Origin: Trinickia sp. Y13
GTDB taxonomy: Bacteria; Pseudomonadota; Gammaproteobacteria; Burkholderiales; Burkholderiaceae
Direction: 5' to 3'
NCBI RefSeq assembly: GCF_029522115.1
Contig: NZ_JAKWFK010000002.1
Coordinates: forward strand, 558,001-622,000
DNA length: 64,000 nucleotides
The position numbers and the translations under genes are program-made. The notes under the pieces were generated by a model. It saw only the letters and a list, made by a program, of their open reading frames with translations. It was not told the DNA's origin and made no database searches. This document shows, piece by piece, positions 48,716 to 57,047 of this stretch. Each line of letters opens with the position of its first letter. The first letter of the stretch is position 1.

Positions 48716-48983
48716 CTCCCGCGTCCGACCAGTGCTGTTCGCACCGACAATCAAACAGGGAGCTTAGCGCACGGCCGCTTGCGGCTAAGCTCCTACAACC
48801 TTCGACACCCCCGCTCAAACAACGTTCTTGTGACGCCGCCGCAAAGGTTATGCTTATGCTAGCCGCAAGTAACGACACCAAGCGCCCTTTCCCCGCACAC
48901 CCATTCGTTGGAAAATCCGAAAAAAACGGCAAGCATCCCGAAAAGGGATTCGCTCCGCCACGAGACGTTGAATGCATTCGGCA

Positions 48984-49934
48984 TCACGTCTCAATAGTAA
49001 AGCTCCAAAGACGCTTCAGCCCTACGCTCGTCTCCCTAGAATATCTAACACACTCAGGAAGAAGCACGCTCACACGCCCTCTATGCCGACCTTCAAGCCA
49101 CCAGTACAATGAAAAACCCAACACCTGCACCTTCGTGGAAAGCGGAGCCATGTAGATATTCGCGCTCCCGTCCAATCGATCGATCTCCCGTATGACATCC
49201 CGAATTATTCCAGCAGTGGAAAATGGATCATTAGCAGGCGCGAATCGGCGATTACTAATCCATTCTGGTGACAAGGCCACATCACCGCTCTGGTATGCAC
49301 GCGTAGCACTCTGTTGATACATATCCGGACTAAGTGACGGAAACGCGAACAAAGGATAGACAATTGAATTGTCCTTGTAATGCGCTACCTCGCCAATTAG
49401 TTTATGATCGAAGCCAACCCCTACCAGCAGATAGTCCTTACCCTGCGATGAGTTCACACCCCGCATCCCTTGAATGGGGCGCACAACTCCGCTCGTAATC
49501 GTACTGAAGTTGGTTTGCTCTTGCCGTACATAATAAAGTGGCTCAGAGTAAAGCGCTGTAAATTGCTTTAACCCACCGACAGCCAGCTTCACTACCAAAA
49601 AAGTAAGAACATGACGCATAAACCCTGTGACATCAATACAGATATTCTTCCCCGCCAACTCTCCCATTTCGAGCAACAAAGCCGAGACTTGTGCTATTTC
49701 ATCACGCGCACTAGGAGCGACGATAACGGCCCCAGTAGGCTGCTCGACAGGCGCATACTGGTATTCAGGATGCACGAGCCAGATCTTTTTACCTGCCCTC
49801 ACCGAGCCAAAAACATTATTAACCCTATCGCTATTATTGAAAGCCGAAACAAATACATCAAACACCGGAAGTTCGTCTGATATCCGTTCGACATGAATGG
49901 GTCTTCTATAGAAACAACCATAATCGACATTCAT
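48984..49934 (-). CDS. Unrecognised fourth gene of the cassette, DVTG-motif Rossmann-like protein
   Basis: I do not recognise this 316-residue protein. It starts MNVDYGCFYRRPIHVERIS. It alternates predicted strands and helices: FDVFVSAFNNSDRVNNVF, AGKKIWLVHPEYQY, NICIDVTGFMRHVLTFLVVK (DVTG at 101-104), then QFTALYSEPLYY. The hydrophobic-strand, D-x-T-G, basic-residue arrangement is reminiscent of nucleotide-sensing Rossmann folds such as CARF domains, but that is only a visual analogy. The C-terminal half has STKVQVLGFSLYWWLEG. There is no signal peptide or membrane span. Its ATG directly follows the ATPase stop (TGA-ATG), so it is coupled to the cassette. Codon use is AT-richer than that of the core genes. 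Confidence 0.7.
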   Translation of the reverse strand: MNVDYGCFYRRPIHVERISDELPVFDVFVSAFNNSDRVNNVFGSVRAGKKIWLVHPEYQYAPVEQPTGAVIVAPSARDEIAQVSALLLEMGELAGKNICIDVTGFMRHVLTFLVVKLAVGGLKQFTALYSEPLYYVRQEQTNFSTITSGVVRPIQGMRGVNSSQGKDYLLVGVGFDHKLIGEVAHYKDNSIVYPLFAFPSLSPDMYQQSATRAYQSGDVALSPEWISNRRFAPANDPFSTAGIIRDVIREIDRLDGSANIYMAPLSTKVQVLGFSLYWWLEGRHRGRVSVLLPECVRYSRETSVGLKRLWSFTIET

Positions 49935-51953
49935 TCAAAATAGCTCTTTCTGGTCAACGATCACGGATCGCTTTGAGAAGGGATTATTCCACCTACCCTC
50001 AAGCACCTTCAAATGCAAATCAAACTCATCCCTGCGCCCCGGCTCAAATATAGCCGTCAATAGATCACGCGAAAGGCTTATATCACCCCTTCGACCAATA
50101 GAGAGATCCCACCGCGGCGACAACACAGGATTCAACTGAATCTTTCGAAGTAGTTTATGGCTATTTCGATCTGGACGTCCCTCACCAATCTCGAAGACAA
50201 ACGAGAGATTCAGAGCCCACCTCAAGGCGCTTCTCGCAACTTCGCTAAGATCCTCATCGGCGAAACTGACAGCCAAAGGGGAAACCTCCGGGATATTAAG
50301 CGAATACCTCGCCGTTCGCAGCAATGACGCTAGCTTTCCAACAACATCGCCAGCACTTTCAGAATGACTTCCTATATTGGCATCCGATTCGAGCATAAAC
50401 CGCGCCGCCTCGTTGGCTGCTTGATTCTGTGAATCTATATCTAAGGCAGTACCGTTTATAAAATCCAATTCCTTGAATTTTGCAACACTATAAGCCCGTC
50501 CTAAAACAACCAGTAGGTTACGAGGATTCCCAGAGGACATTTGCACAAAGGTATCGAAGCCCGCATACGGAAAGTTGCGGCTACGTCGAAGCTCTCGACA
50601 TAGTTGTGCTAATAGATCGCTTGCGTAATGCCCGTAGGCCGTCGAGTAATATTTTGGAGTATCTGCCGCTCCACTAGCGTATGACAGCGCATCAGCGTGA
50701 AGTGTACGCGCGACCTGCTCGCACGCGCCATTTCCCTTCGCTTTCTTACAAAACAGGAGAATGTTTAGCTTCTTAAGAAGCACGGGCAGTCCATCCGTCA
50801 GTAAGCCGCAGATTTGCTCGCCATTAACCCGTGCCCCGGTAGTCTTATCCACCAATGGCTCAAGCGCGCTGCGGAAATTCCGAAGAAACAGCGGTTCCAT
50901 GCCCTGAGGAAGCAAGCGGGATAGAAAATTCTGATAGAAATTCGACGAATCGATCTCGTCAAAGAAATTTTTAGGATCCAAGGTCGCGGCAGACCTTATG
51001 CCGTCCAGCGAAAGATGCCCAGCCGTCACCAACCGTTTAATTACAAATTTACGCGCGAATTCAGGATATTTTGCGTAATTCCGCAAAATATCATCCAACA
51101 AAACCTTCTTGAACTCAGAGCCTTCTCGGTTGACTTCCCCGTTTGCCAAAGTCGCAAACGTCTTCATGGCATAGATTCTACCGCCTATCCGAAAGGTAGA
51201 CCGCCCTTCGCCGAACCGAATCATGGTGTTCAGCACCTGCTGCTGCACCACAGAAAAATTTTCCACTTCGTCGATGAGGTATAGCAACGGACCATCCAAC
51301 GAACGATGCCATTGCGCTATACACTTACTCATACCTAGCGACAATGCGCCAACAGCGAATGGAACCGACAGATTCAATTCACCTGAAAATGCGAAATTGT
51401 TGATTTGCTCATCGATCTCCCTCCGTTGGGCTGTCACCCATCTAGCGAAAGATGAGACCGACTCAAGCTTTTCTACTTGAGGGTCAGTAATAAACGATGC
51501 AGCCATTCTGATAAAACCTACATCGTCAAATTTGTCGTTTGGCGATGTATTTTTTATCAGATCAAGCGTCTCCAGCACAACCTCTGCAAGACGCAATTCT
51601 AAGTACAGCGAAAATGCCTTCGACCATCGCGCACCGCCGTCGTTATCCTGAAATTCAAATCGAGCGGCATCAAAGCTATTCGCGCGCAAAAATACCGCCA
51701 AAAACTTGTTCTTTTTGACAATATCCACACCGCTCATTTTCGGGAATCTAAGACGCATTGCCGAAAAAGAATAATATCGCAACAGGTGCGTTTTTCCCGT
51801 CCCCTTTCCGCCCAAAATAATTTTAGAGACGGGAGATCGAGGTTCAATTATTTCATCGATAGTGCTACCACCAATTTCCACCCAGAGATCATTTATCTGC
51901 TCGTCCGTGTAATCGGACGCCTTAAAGAAAGCAAACGGATTAGTGCGATCCAT
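49935..51953 (-). CDS. ORC/Cdc6-like AAA+ ATPase of the cassette
   Basis: P-loop ATPase of 672 residues. Walker A is GGKGTGKT (residues 48-55), Walker B LLYLIDEVENF (DE at 228-229), and SGNPRN (474-479) is placed like a sensor-2 or winged-helix junction. The layout is close to the ORC/Cdc6-type or STAND-like AAA+ proteins seen in bacterial conflict loci. No membrane segment. The start is taken as ATG at 51953, with GGTGG 5 nt upstream. An ATG at 51965, overlapping the stop of the preceding gene (TGATG), is the alternative. It is AT-rich relative to the chromosome. Confidence 0.8.
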   Translation of the reverse strand: MDRTNPFAFFKASDYTDEQINDLWVEIGGSTIDEIIEPRSPVSKIILGGKGTGKTHLLRYYSFSAMRLRFPKMSGVDIVKKNKFLAVFLRANSFDAARFEFQDNDGGARWSKAFSLYLELRLAEVVLETLDLIKNTSPNDKFDDVGFIRMAASFITDPQVEKLESVSSFARWVTAQRREIDEQINNFAFSGELNLSVPFAVGALSLGMSKCIAQWHRSLDGPLLYLIDEVENFSVVQQQVLNTMIRFGEGRSTFRIGGRIYAMKTFATLANGEVNREGSEFKKVLLDDILRNYAKYPEFARKFVIKRLVTAGHLSLDGIRSAATLDPKNFFDEIDSSNFYQNFLSRLLPQGMEPLFLRNFRSALEPLVDKTTGARVNGEQICGLLTDGLPVLLKKLNILLFCKKAKGNGACEQVARTLHADALSYASGAADTPKYYSTAYGHYASDLLAQLCRELRRSRNFPYAGFDTFVQMSSGNPRNLLVVLGRAYSVAKFKELDFINGTALDIDSQNQAANEAARFMLESDANIGSHSESAGDVVGKLASLLRTARYSLNIPEVSPLAVSFADEDLSEVARSALRWALNLSFVFEIGEGRPDRNSHKLLRKIQLNPVLSPRWDLSIGRRGDISLSRDLLTAIFEPGRRDEFDLHLKVLEGRWNNPFSKRSVIVDQKELF

Positions 51954-51964
51954 ATTCACCACCA

Positions 51965-52915
51965 TCAATATTTTTTGTCGTAGCGAACAAATATCGGTCG
52001 CCAAGGAACAGTTCTCCCCTCGTTCCAAAATACGGGAGGCACGTTGTCAGGCGTATTGTGCGAGAAACCCAACAGTAGCTGCCCATCTTTATATCCGAGC
52101 GGGATGCTAGGATTGAGCTTATCCCCGTAAAGCGAGCACATATTCTTCAAGGCGTCCAGTGAAAACCAGTCGGGCGGCGCATTAAAGTAGCGACTTTCCT
52201 GGCCAAATGCTTTATATGTGTCATCCAGCTCAAAGAGAGTCGTAACGTCTTTTCCAAAGAAATCACTTGCAGACAATTTCTCTAGGCCGCTGGTCGTCGC
52301 AAAGAGCGAAACGAAGCGCAACTCGACACCAGGACTGTTTTCACGAATGAGTTTAATATACGGCTTTAGATACTCCGTGGCCTGCGTTCCAGACCCGACC
52401 AAATCATCAAAAAAAACATACCGCGCAACTTGCGCCTCGCGCTGCTTATATATGATGCGTCCAGTCGGATCCGCGACGGGCACGAACGCACTAGTCACAT
52501 CGGAAAACAGATCCTTCTTCAGATAGTTTACCTGTCTGAAATAATATAAAAGATGCGCTCCACTTTCCGCCGGATTTCCGACACCGATGAAACGCGTCGA
52601 CGCCAATTCATCGCTATACAACCTCTGAACAAGATCGAAATCCCTGGTGTTACCACAATTCCGTCGTATCCGCTGTTTGATCGGGCTTTCAATTTGATCC
52701 CGATATACTGCCTTGAGCATCTGACGAACGAGGCCTTTGCTGAAGTACATGAATCGAGTCAGCATCAGCAGAGCCAGCCTCTGCTCGTCTTCGGCAGAGC
52801 AAGATTCGCCGGTGAAATTATGCACCCACGCCTCTATCTCGGGCCATCGGATCTCACCATCCCAGGCTTGCTCGACAATAACCCGCAATTTTTGTTGATA
52901 TTCTTCGGCGCTCAT
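51965..52915 (-). CDS. Phosphoribosyltransferase-like protein of the cassette
   Basis: Protein of 316 residues whose centre carries RYVFFDDLVGSGTQATEYL (residues 166-184). This fits the PRPP-binding loop of type I phosphoribosyltransferases: four hydrophobic residues, two acidic (170-171), then SGTQ. The N-terminal 100 residues are helical (LALLMLTRFMYFSKGLVRQM), and IGVGNPAESGAHLLYYFRQ precedes the core. PRTase-like domains of this sort are reported in bacterial conflict systems. It could transfer or bind a ribosyl group, or only bind a nucleotide. The start overlaps the methyltransferase stop (ATGA). Confidence 0.72.
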   Translation of the reverse strand: MSAEEYQQKLRVIVEQAWDGEIRWPEIEAWVHNFTGESCSAEDEQRLALLMLTRFMYFSKGLVRQMLKAVYRDQIESPIKQRIRRNCGNTRDFDLVQRLYSDELASTRFIGVGNPAESGAHLLYYFRQVNYLKKDLFSDVTSAFVPVADPTGRIIYKQREAQVARYVFFDDLVGSGTQATEYLKPYIKLIRENSPGVELRFVSLFATTSGLEKLSASDFFGKDVTTLFELDDTYKAFGQESRYFNAPPDWFSLDALKNMCSLYGDKLNPSIPLGYKDGQLLLGFSHNTPDNVPPVFWNEGRTVPWRPIFVRYDKKY

Positions 52916-54336
52916 TTTGAGGAGATCTTCCTAAAAACCAATACGCTTTCGCGCGAGATCACGGATGCGGTTCGATTTCTCTTTGTCATCAGCCCTCTTG
53001 ATTTAATATCATCAAGCAGGCTAAGCTCCAACTCCAAACCCGAATTTTGCAAGATCTCAGAAAAGTAGCTGTCATTTCTAACAACCTCGCCAGTCACCGC
53101 ATTATTTCCAACCACCAAAACAATACGCCCGTCAACGCTTGCCACCCGAGCTAGCTCCTTTAGTGTCTGAGCCATCTCAAAGAAGTACACCCGAGTGATC
53201 TTCGCTCGCGTCGGATTCGCCTTCTCGATTCGCTTCAACAACGTCTCGAAGCGTCGCGGAAGTTTTCCCGTATCAAAGTCGTTTGCACGCATTGGAACAT
53301 GCTCACGGCCTATTGACTGAGCTTCTAGATGTTTTAGCTCGCGAGGCTCGGCCATTCCCAGCCAATTGAGTGACAAACTTGTTGCCCGTATGTATTTCTG
53401 GGCGCTCCCGTACGGTGGAGAGGTCACGATCAATGGAATAGTGCCGGAGCCCAGCGGCGCGTTAGCTTTAGCGAACGGATCGATCAACCTACGCGCGTCA
53501 TGCCCGGCGATTTGCGCCTGTTTGCGCCGAGGGTTTGTTAAATTGGCTTCCTCAACACGTTGCACGTTCCAAGCGCAAATTCTGGCAAATTCCTCGACAG
53601 GGTCGACCTTCTCCAGCCAAGCGAGACGATCCTTTATTCTCGCCCGCACGGCATCGGGGAGCGCTTCCTTGTCGTTCAATCGCACAGGTACGGAGACGTT
53701 CGGGTCGGCATTACTGAGCCGTCTCGCGAGAACCGAGAAGCAAACTAAGAAAAATTGCTCGACACTGCCGGCGGCTACCTCCCGGACAGCGCGCAAGATG
53801 ATCTCTAGCCGTCGCTTCCGTTCTTCGGAATACCACATGTGGTCATTCACAATTGCGATGACCGGGGCTATACGAAGCCGCTTAGCGCGACCACAGATGT
53901 TCCTTGCAACCTCTCTCAACTGCTCGGGATCATAAGACGTCGTTTTAACTTGTGTGATAAGGAGGGCCATGGGGTTCGCGTCCGCGACGAACGGCGAGCA
54001 CCCAGCAAGGGAAGCCTCCAGGGCAACCGTCCCAGATCCACAGAATGGGTCTAGGACGACCGATTTTTTACCTGCCAAGGTACTTGCATGCACGAAGAAA
54101 TGAGCAATGTGAGGAAGTAGCTTCGCAGGATACGGGTGCAGCAGGTGCGTCTCCTGATCGCCGAGCCGAATCCAGTCGACCAACTGGCGAAAATCTACTT
54201 CGACAGGCTTCTGAGAGTTTCGGAACGAAAGTCGCAGTTGATCGAACAAGACAGACGTGTCAAGTTGACCGCGCCGCTTCGATCGTGCTCGGAGAACATT
54301 TTCAAGCTCGTTTTTTTTACCGGGCGTCGCGGGCAT
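52912..54336 (-). CDS. DNA methyltransferase of the cassette
   Basis: SAM-dependent DNA amino-methyltransferase (474 residues). The SAM motif is VLDPFCGSGTVALEA (DPFCGSGT at 96-103). The catalytic motif is TSPPYG (305-310), typical of N4-cytosine or N6-adenine enzymes. HPYPAKLLPHI precedes the SAM motif as in many small methylases. The order SAM motif then catalytic motif, with about 200 residues between, leaves room for a target-recognition region. First gene of the four-gene cassette, coupled to the PRTase-like gene by a 4-nt overlap. No restriction endonuclease is adjacent. Base and target sequence are unknown. Confidence 0.85.
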   Translation of the reverse strand: MPATPGKKNELENVLRARSKRRGQLDTSVLFDQLRLSFRNSQKPVEVDFRQLVDWIRLGDQETHLLHPYPAKLLPHIAHFFVHASTLAGKKSVVLDPFCGSGTVALEASLAGCSPFVADANPMALLITQVKTTSYDPEQLREVARNICGRAKRLRIAPVIAIVNDHMWYSEERKRRLEIILRAVREVAAGSVEQFFLVCFSVLARRLSNADPNVSVPVRLNDKEALPDAVRARIKDRLAWLEKVDPVEEFARICAWNVQRVEEANLTNPRRKQAQIAGHDARRLIDPFAKANAPLGSGTIPLIVTSPPYGSAQKYIRATSLSLNWLGMAEPRELKHLEAQSIGREHVPMRANDFDTGKLPRRFETLLKRIEKANPTRAKITRVYFFEMAQTLKELARVASVDGRIVLVVGNNAVTGEVVRNDSYFSEILQNSGLELELSLLDDIKSRGLMTKRNRTASVISRESVLVFRKISSK

Positions 54337-54813
54337 GGATTGTTAGCATGTTGCATTCTGGGACAGCACTGAATCAGAACCCCCGCTGACGAAGCAGTTC
54401 GGTCAGCAGCGATGCTCTTCGCCAGTGTATTTTCTCACGACTTCCAGCGCCGCCGACACGCTGGCCATCGCTCCGGCAAGATGATCGATCGTGAGACCGA
54501 CAGAGCCCCCTCGGACTGACATATGACGAATACCGGCGCAAGCCTATCCTGCCTTAGAACCAAACCGACCGCGTTTCTTGCGCTGTCGCAATTTTTTGCG
54601 TTGAAGGCGCATACGATGCCTTGCCCTGCAAGCCATCGGTCCGATATTGCCGTCAGAAAAGGCAGCGAGCGCGCCCTGCGCGCCCCCCGACCGCTGACGA
54701 AGAGCCGCACCGGAATCGCGAGACGCAGATACTTCAAGCGAAGCAATTTCGACGTGCGATTTGCGCTACGCTCGTGCGCTGAAGAACTACCGCCCGGATC
54801 ACCACTCCCGTCG
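54337..54813. other. Intergenic region between the cassette and the phosphatase gene
   Basis: This 477-nt stretch has no convincing complete gene. It holds one copy of an 18-nt sequence (54574-54591) and one copy of a 21-nt sequence (54773-54793), each repeated downstream of the phosphatase gene. The presumed promoter of the minus-strand cassette must lie near its left end. Confidence 0.6.
54773..54793 (+). repeat. 21-bp direct repeat, copy 1
   Basis: This 21-nt sequence, coding RALKNYR in one frame, recurs exactly at 55635-55655, bracketing the histidine phosphatase gene. Beyond the 21 nt the two copies diverge. Confidence 0.9.
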
Positions 54814-55500
54814 ATGCTTGCTCAAACACCTACCCACGCGCCCCTCCTCCGACTCGCATGTTTTCGTCACGGCGAGAGCGCCGCAAACGCCGGAGATGCG
54901 ACCGATGACCCGGAGTCAATTCCCTTGACGCAAAATGGACGGCCGCAGGCCGTCGCGATAAGCCTACGCTTTGCCACTGCGCCAAACCGCTTAATTTGCT
55001 CTCCCTTCCTCCGCGCCCGACAAACAGCAGCTCCGACGTTAAGCCGATTTCCGTTGACACCCACGGAGACATGGCCGATTCAGGAGTTTACGTACCTCGA
55101 GCCCGGCAAATGCGCCGGAACGGCGGCAATGCACCGGCGTCCATGGGTCGAAACATACTGGGACACATCCGATCCGACTCATGTGGACGGCCCCGGAGCG
55201 GAATCATTCGCTGCTTTCATCCAACGAGTGCGAGCCGCATTGTGCCGCCTCGCGACACTCCGCTGCTCGTCGGACTTTACGATCGCAATGTTTGGCCACG
55301 GACAGTTCTTTCAAGCGATGCGATGGCTAATTGAGACCGGCGCGGTGAACATTGATGCCAACGGGATGCGAGAGTTCCGGCTGCTCGACCAGCGCCGTCC
55401 TATTCGCAACGGAGACGGGTTTGTAGCGACGTTCGACGGCCACTTATGGATGCTGGAGCAGTGCGCCGAGACGCACCAAGGGACCACTCAAGGGGCTTAG
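54814..55500 (+). CDS. Histidine phosphatase family protein
   Basis: Phosphoglycerate-mutase-like phosphatase of 228 residues. The phospho-accepting His is in ACFRHGESAANAG, the second Arg in ICSPFLRARQTA, and the second catalytic His in AMFGHGQFFQAM. The ATG at 54814 is just before the first beta strand; a longer frame upstream lacks similarity. The substrate is unknown. It is bracketed by short direct repeats, which suggests it entered with a mobile segment. Confidence 0.82.
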   Translation: MLAQTPTHAPLLRLACFRHGESAANAGDATDDPESIPLTQNGRPQAVAISLRFATAPNRLICSPFLRARQTAAPTLSRFPLTPTETWPIQEFTYLEPGKCAGTAAMHRRPWVETYWDTSDPTHVDGPGAESFAAFIQRVRAALCRLATLRCSSDFTIAMFGHGQFFQAMRWLIETGAVNIDANGMREFRLLDQRRPIRNGDGFVATFDGHLWMLEQCAETHQGTTQGA

Positions 55501-55634
55501 TCCTACCCGCCGCGCCGGGGCAGGCCCTGTCCATCAATTCGGTCATCGCAGCTGAATCGCCTCCGGTACTTGCCTTGATACGTTACGTTACGATTGCCGC
55601 GTTACGTTATGTTATGAAATCGCACGGCCGACAC

Positions 55635-55655
55635 CGTGCGCTGAAGAACTACCGC
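55635..55655 (+). repeat. 21-bp direct repeat, copy 2
   Basis: Exact second copy of the sequence at 54773-54793, 36 nt before the 16-bp inverted repeat at 55691. Confidence 0.9.
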
Positions 55656-55690
55656 GTCTCGTCATAAGTCCGCGAACTGACCAAGCGCCG

Positions 55691-55727
55691 ATTTGCGACA
55701 GCGCAAATTTCTTGCGCTGTCGCAAAT
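55691..55727. repeat. 16-bp perfect inverted repeat
   Basis: ATTTGCGACAGCGCAA (55691-55706) is exactly inverted at 55712-55727 around a 5-nt loop. Part of the right arm with flank (18 nt, 55708-55725) occurs again at 54574-54591. This could be two abutting ends of insertion elements or a strong RNA hairpin. No T-run follows. Confidence 0.9.
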
Positions 55728-55905
55728 CTTCGAGAAAGGCGCCTACCGTGTCCATTCGGCAGGATTACCCTTACGGCCTCGGCCGATCAGTTGGTCGCCG
55801 TCGACCCGTCGCTCGCTTGCTTTCCCCGGGCGATCCGAACGCGCCGGGTCGTGCATTCGCTGGGCCACCGGCATCTCCTTCACCAGGTTCACGATTTCGA
55901 CGGCC

Positions 55906-56004
55906 AATGCCCAGCTCCCGACAGATCTCCGGTACCGCCACGCCAGCTTCCGCCCGTTTGAGCGCTTCCATGATCTGGCTATCCGTGAACTTCGACTTCT
56001 TCAT
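55906..56004 (-). pseudogene. Fragment of an IS3-family transposase OrfA
   Basis: The first 33 residues (MKKSKFTDSQIMEALKRAEA, then GVAVPEICRELGI) match the N-terminal helix-turn-helix of IS3/IS407-type OrfA proteins. After that the similarity stops and the frame continues as low-complexity Arg/Gly/Pro. OrfB is absent. Together with the repeats nearby it shows a decayed insertion sequence in the 613-nt region 55501-56113. Confidence 0.75.
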
Positions 56005-56113
56005 TGCGTAGAACTCCCTTTGCTGGAAATTCTACTTCTGATCCCGCTTACTGGACGGGAGGATTACCCTTCGACCTGATCTAAAAGGTAAGCTCCAAGG
56101 TCGGCGAGACGAC

Positions 56114-56494
56114 ATGCGAGAAGCGGTGCCAGACTGGGAAGTAGACGAATCCGCATGGACCCCGCTCGTCGGAAATATGAAACTACCGGACCCTGACGAT
56201 CAGCACGTTTTGGCAGCAGCAATCGCGGGCCACACGGACTGTATTGTGACGGCCAACCTGCGAGATTTCCCGGCCGAAATCGTCGATCCCTACGGAATCG
56301 AAGTCATCCATCCCGACCGTTTCATTATCAACCAATGGGATCCGAACCATATCGCCACCATGACGACATTCAAGGGCATGCGCGCACGGTTGAGAAACCC
56401 GAAGCCGACCCCGGAAGATTTCGCTCAAGCACTTGAACGTAACGATCCACCTCCAACCGCTCAACGTATTCGCGACGCGGCCGAGCTGATCTAG
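56114..56494 (+). pseudogene. PIN-domain toxin, N-terminally truncated
   Basis: The frame starts MREAVPDWEVDESAW and contains LPDPDDQHVLAAAIAGHTDCIVTANLRDFP, the C-terminal acidic residues of a PIN ribonuclease (VapC-like). The first half, with the initial catalytic Asp, is absent, and no antitoxin is seen. It follows directly on the IS3 remnant, so insertion and deletion probably removed the front. The remaining 126 residues are unlikely to be an active nuclease. Confidence 0.7.
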
Positions 56495-56556
56495 AACGCG
56501 CTCGACAATTTGGAGCGAGGATTAGGCGGGGCGGGGATTCCCGGCCATTACGCAAG

Positions 56557-56763
56557 CTATGATTTGTAGAGACCGACGGGCGAAAAGACCTTGATCGCAA
56601 ACGAAACTGGCCCCTGCAGCTTTCCGCCGTCCTCCGCGCAGTTGACCTTGAATACGAGTTCGTTACCATCCGCGAACGCAGTAGCGCTTTCCCCCTCGAG
56701 GACCTCATGCTGCACGGTGCCGGGCCGGACGTGTTGCCAGTTGCAGTTCGTCAGGGTGACGAC
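56557..56763 (-). pseudogene. Possible C-terminal fragment of an unrecognised protein
   Basis: On the minus strand an open stretch ends at a TAG at 56557. It reads VVVTLTNCNWQHVRPGTVQH, then EVLEGESATAFADGNELVFK and VNCAEDGGKLQGPVSFAIKV, with composition like a real protein (two Cys, alternating strands). No start is seen, and the upstream part is replaced by the toxin fragment on the other strand. It might be a remnant only. Confidence 0.3.
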
Positions 56764-57047
56764 AACTGGGGCGAGCCGGCCGCCGGCTGTTGTTGGTGTC
56801 GCTCGCGGTCGCGGCCTATGATGTCGTCGAAGCCGACGACAAACCGCGTGAAGTCATGCGGCAAGGCGCCCTGGCCGGCGCCGGTCTTATCGGTGGCTGG
56901 GCCGCTGGCAGCGCAGCGGTTGCGGTGGGCGTGTGCGCGGCGACTGCGCCGGTGTGCGTCGGCGCGATCGCGTTCGTTGGTGGCCTGCTCGCGACCTATG
57001 GCGCTGAAGCCGGTTTCGGCTCTTTGTACCCTCGGCCGACCAGGTGA
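56760..57047 (+). pseudogene. C-terminal tail of a polymorphic toxin (glycine-zipper region)
   Basis: After a stop at 56757 the frame reads LAVAAYDVVEADDKPREVMR, then Gly/Ala-rich alternating stretches ending GAEAGFGSLYPRPTR. This resembles the Gly-zipper C-terminal ends of large Rhs- or type VI-secreted polymorphic toxins. The N-terminal delivery part is missing. Its stop overlaps the GTG start of the next gene (GTGA), the coupling usual for toxin-immunity pairs. Confidence 0.5.

Noticed and set aside
52912-54336. Type II restriction-modification system
   Set aside because: The methyltransferase is clear, but none of the three coupled partners shows a nuclease motif such as PD-ExK, HNH or GIY-YIG.
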